Of a stretch of DNA of 6,499 nucleotides, positions 5,887 to 6,499 are shown piece by piece (positions within the stretch are counted from its first letter, which is position 1; each line of letters starts with the position of its first letter). Origin of the DNA: Flavobacteriales bacterium CG_4_9_14_3_um_filter_32_8 (GTDB lineage: Bacteria > Bacteroidota > Bacteroidia > Flavobacteriales_E > Vicingaceae). Location: NCBI GenBank assembly GCA_002790175.1, contig PFUQ01000209.1, positions 1 to 6,499 of the forward strand, in the 5' to 3' direction. A program made the position numbers and the translations under genes. A model generated the notes under the pieces. That model made no database searches. It was not told the DNA's origin and saw nothing but the letters and a program-made list of their open reading frames with translations.

Positions 5887-5914
5887 ATTGTTTGTGTTAT
5901 TATAAACTATCTTT

Positions 5915-5960
5915 TTAACCGCAGAGTTCACTGAGATTTTACGCAGAGAACCGCTGAGTT
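5915..5960. repeat. GCAGAG repeat at the 3' side of the GxxExxY gene
   Basis: TTAACCGCAGAG opens the block and GCAGAG recurs 22 bp later (5921 and 5943), each followed by a C-x-CTGAG-like half (CTGAG at 5931 and 5954). The GxxExxY stop codon (5959-5961) sits on its inner edge. The outermost 12 bases are the inverted match, at 11 of 12 positions, of the block at 6379-6390. Confidence 0.75.
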
Positions 5961-6336
5961 AATATTTATTAACTACTCTTCTAACTCCATCTATCAATTT
6001 CAAAACATTAAAATTAATCAATAAACCAACTTTACAATTTGCTAACTTGAGATAAGTTAATATTTGTGCAAGATGAATATCATTCAACGCTTCAATTGAT
6101 TTCACTTCTACAATTACTTTTTTATTTACAGATAAATCAGCACGATAACCACATTCTAATTTTACTTCATTATAAATTAACGGAAGTGGTCTTTGCCTTT
6201 CAATCTCTAAAGGAGTTTTACTTAATTCATAATATAAACACTCTTCGTAAGCTGATTCTAACAAACCTGGACCAAGTGTTTTATGAACCTTTATAGCACA
6301 ACCGATAATTATTTCTGTTATTTCGTTTTCAGTCAT
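5959..6336 (-). CDS. GxxExxY family protein, PD-(D/E)XK-like
   Basis: This 125-residue protein has the family signature G24-LL-E27-SA-Y30 within HKTLGPGLLESAYEE (18-32). An N-terminal helix (EITEIIIGCAIKVHKTLG) leads to YRADL (64-68), VIVEVKS (74-80) and HLAQILTYLKL (88-98). Asp67, Glu77 and Lys79 are arranged like the metal site of PD-(D/E)XK nucleases (D...ExK), and Gln91 fits the family's trailing motif. Family length is about 120-130 residues, so the gene is intact. Its cellular role is not established to my knowledge; a nuclease activity is inference. The gene sits within inverted GCAGAG repeats between two ALDH genes in the same direction, and such genes occur in many paralogous copies in some genomes (recollection). 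ATG at 6336 gives the standard N terminus. Confidence 0.88.
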   Translation of the reverse strand: MTENEITEIIIGCAIKVHKTLGPGLLESAYEECLYYELSKTPLEIERQRPLPLIYNEVKLECGYRADLSVNKKVIVEVKSIEALNDIHLAQILTYLKLANCKVGLLINFNVLKLIDGVRRVVNKY

Positions 6337-6340
6337 TGTA

Positions 6341-6390
6341 TTTCTCTGCGGTTCTCTGCGTGTTTATTTCTCTGTGTACTCTGCGTTTAA
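6341..6390. repeat. GCAGAG repeat at the 5' side of the GxxExxY gene
   Basis: Read on the minus strand, it runs TTAAACGCAGAG, then ACACAGAG, ACGCAGAG and CCGCAGAG, ending 4 bp before the GxxExxY ATG. It is inverted relative to the block at 5915-5960. It fills most of the gap between the ALDH stop (6403) and the GxxExxY start, so any promoter or leader of that gene must lie in or beside the repeat. Confidence 0.75.
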
Positions 6391-6402
6391 TTTATTATTT
6401 AA

Positions 6403-6499
6403 TCAAAATTTTAAATAAGGTTTTAAACCGTGTAATCCACCTTCTCTACCAAAACCACTTTCTTTGTAACCTCCAAATGGCGAAGTTGGGTCGAATTTA
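6403..6499 (-). CDS. Aldehyde dehydrogenase, C-terminal end (partial)
   Basis: Only the last 31 residues and the TGA stop (6403-6405) are in the window; the gene continues past 6499. FDPTSPFGGYKESGFGRE followed by GGLHGLKPYLKF is the typical C terminus of NAD(P)+-dependent aldehyde dehydrogenases: the PFGGxKxSGxGRE segment closes the active-site side and the last strand aids oligomerisation. The stop comes where a normal ALDH ends, so the downstream GxxExxY unit did not truncate it. It is probably the catalytic partner of the short ALDH-like protein at 5002-5886. Presence of the catalytic Cys cannot be checked here. Confidence 0.9.
   Translation of the reverse strand, partial: KFDPTSPFGGYKESGFGREGGLHGLKPYLKF

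Larger units (their letters stand above)
5915..6390. mobile_element. Putative mobile unit carrying the GxxExxY gene
   Basis: The unit is about 476 bp. It starts with TTAACCGCAGAG (5915-5926) and ends with CTCTGCGTTTAA (6379-6390), which are inverted copies with one mismatch. The enclosed repeat blocks touch both ends of a single gene: 4 bp before its ATG, and overlapping its stop. No transposase is present, so it would depend on factors elsewhere. No clear target duplication is seen apart from the TTAA within each end. It lies exactly between two ALDH genes of the same direction without damaging either. Mobility is inferred from structure only. Confidence 0.45.

Noticed and set aside
5887..5931. 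Upstream ATG at 5931 as the start of the short ALDH-like gene
   Set aside because: The first residues (MNSAVKK) are translated from the edge of the GCAGAG repeat and the rest is spacer. ALDH likeness begins just after Met at 5886, so the added 15 residues are probably not native.
4909..6390. The repeated GCAGAG blocks as a CRISPR array
   Set aside because: The units are degenerate, occur in both orientations, and lie in three short intergenic blocks with a gene between two of them. There are no unique spacers of constant length and no cas genes.
5002..6499. One aldehyde dehydrogenase gene split by insertion of the GxxExxY unit
   Set aside because: The upstream part ends with a complete ALDH C terminus and the downstream part begins with a complete ALDH N terminus, so these are two tandem genes with the unit in the gap between them.

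Overview
The window reads as chromosomal DNA of a low-GC member of the Bacteroidetes (Bacteroidota). The evidence is the strongly A/T-rich gaps without Shine-Dalgarno sequences, two upstream matches to the Bacteroidetes -7 promoter box (TAnnTTTG), short lipoproteins with loose lipoboxes, a TTGGAGA heptamer repeat and scattered GCAGAG-rich repeats. The genus cannot be fixed from the sequence alone.

Left part (1-2900). A possible divergent gene start lies at the very edge. It is followed by a 116-residue 2[4Fe-4S] ferredoxin with a strong terminator. A leftward lipoprotein gene with a DADGDLG motif comes next, and 23 bp away, head to head, is a rightward gene for a LuxE-type acyl-protein synthetase-like adenylating enzyme that starts at TTG and carries a 21-bp minisatellite. 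A second unrecognised lipoprotein follows, with a good candidate promoter.

Middle (2900-4900). A class I purine nucleoside phosphorylase gene ends inside the edge of a 142-bp palindromic, MITE/REP-like element. A gap with no convincing gene follows. Then comes a leftward cysQ (3'(2'),5'-bisphosphate nucleotidase) whose reading frame contains four TTGGAGA heptamers.

Right part (4900-6499), all leftward. From upstream to downstream: the C-terminal end of a catalytic-type aldehyde dehydrogenase (runs off the window), a GxxExxY-family gene, a short aldehyde dehydrogenase-like protein with no catalytic domain, and cysQ. The two ALDH genes look like a split version of a two-domain ALDH16-type protein. 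The GxxExxY gene sits between them inside inverted GCAGAG repeats with 12-bp ends that match at 11 of 12 positions. A short, gene-less relative of the same repeat (89 bp) lies between the short ALDH-like gene and cysQ. The most interesting object here is therefore a putative non-autonomous mobile unit: a PD-(D/E)XK-like GxxExxY gene in inverted repeats, with an empty form about 1 kb away.
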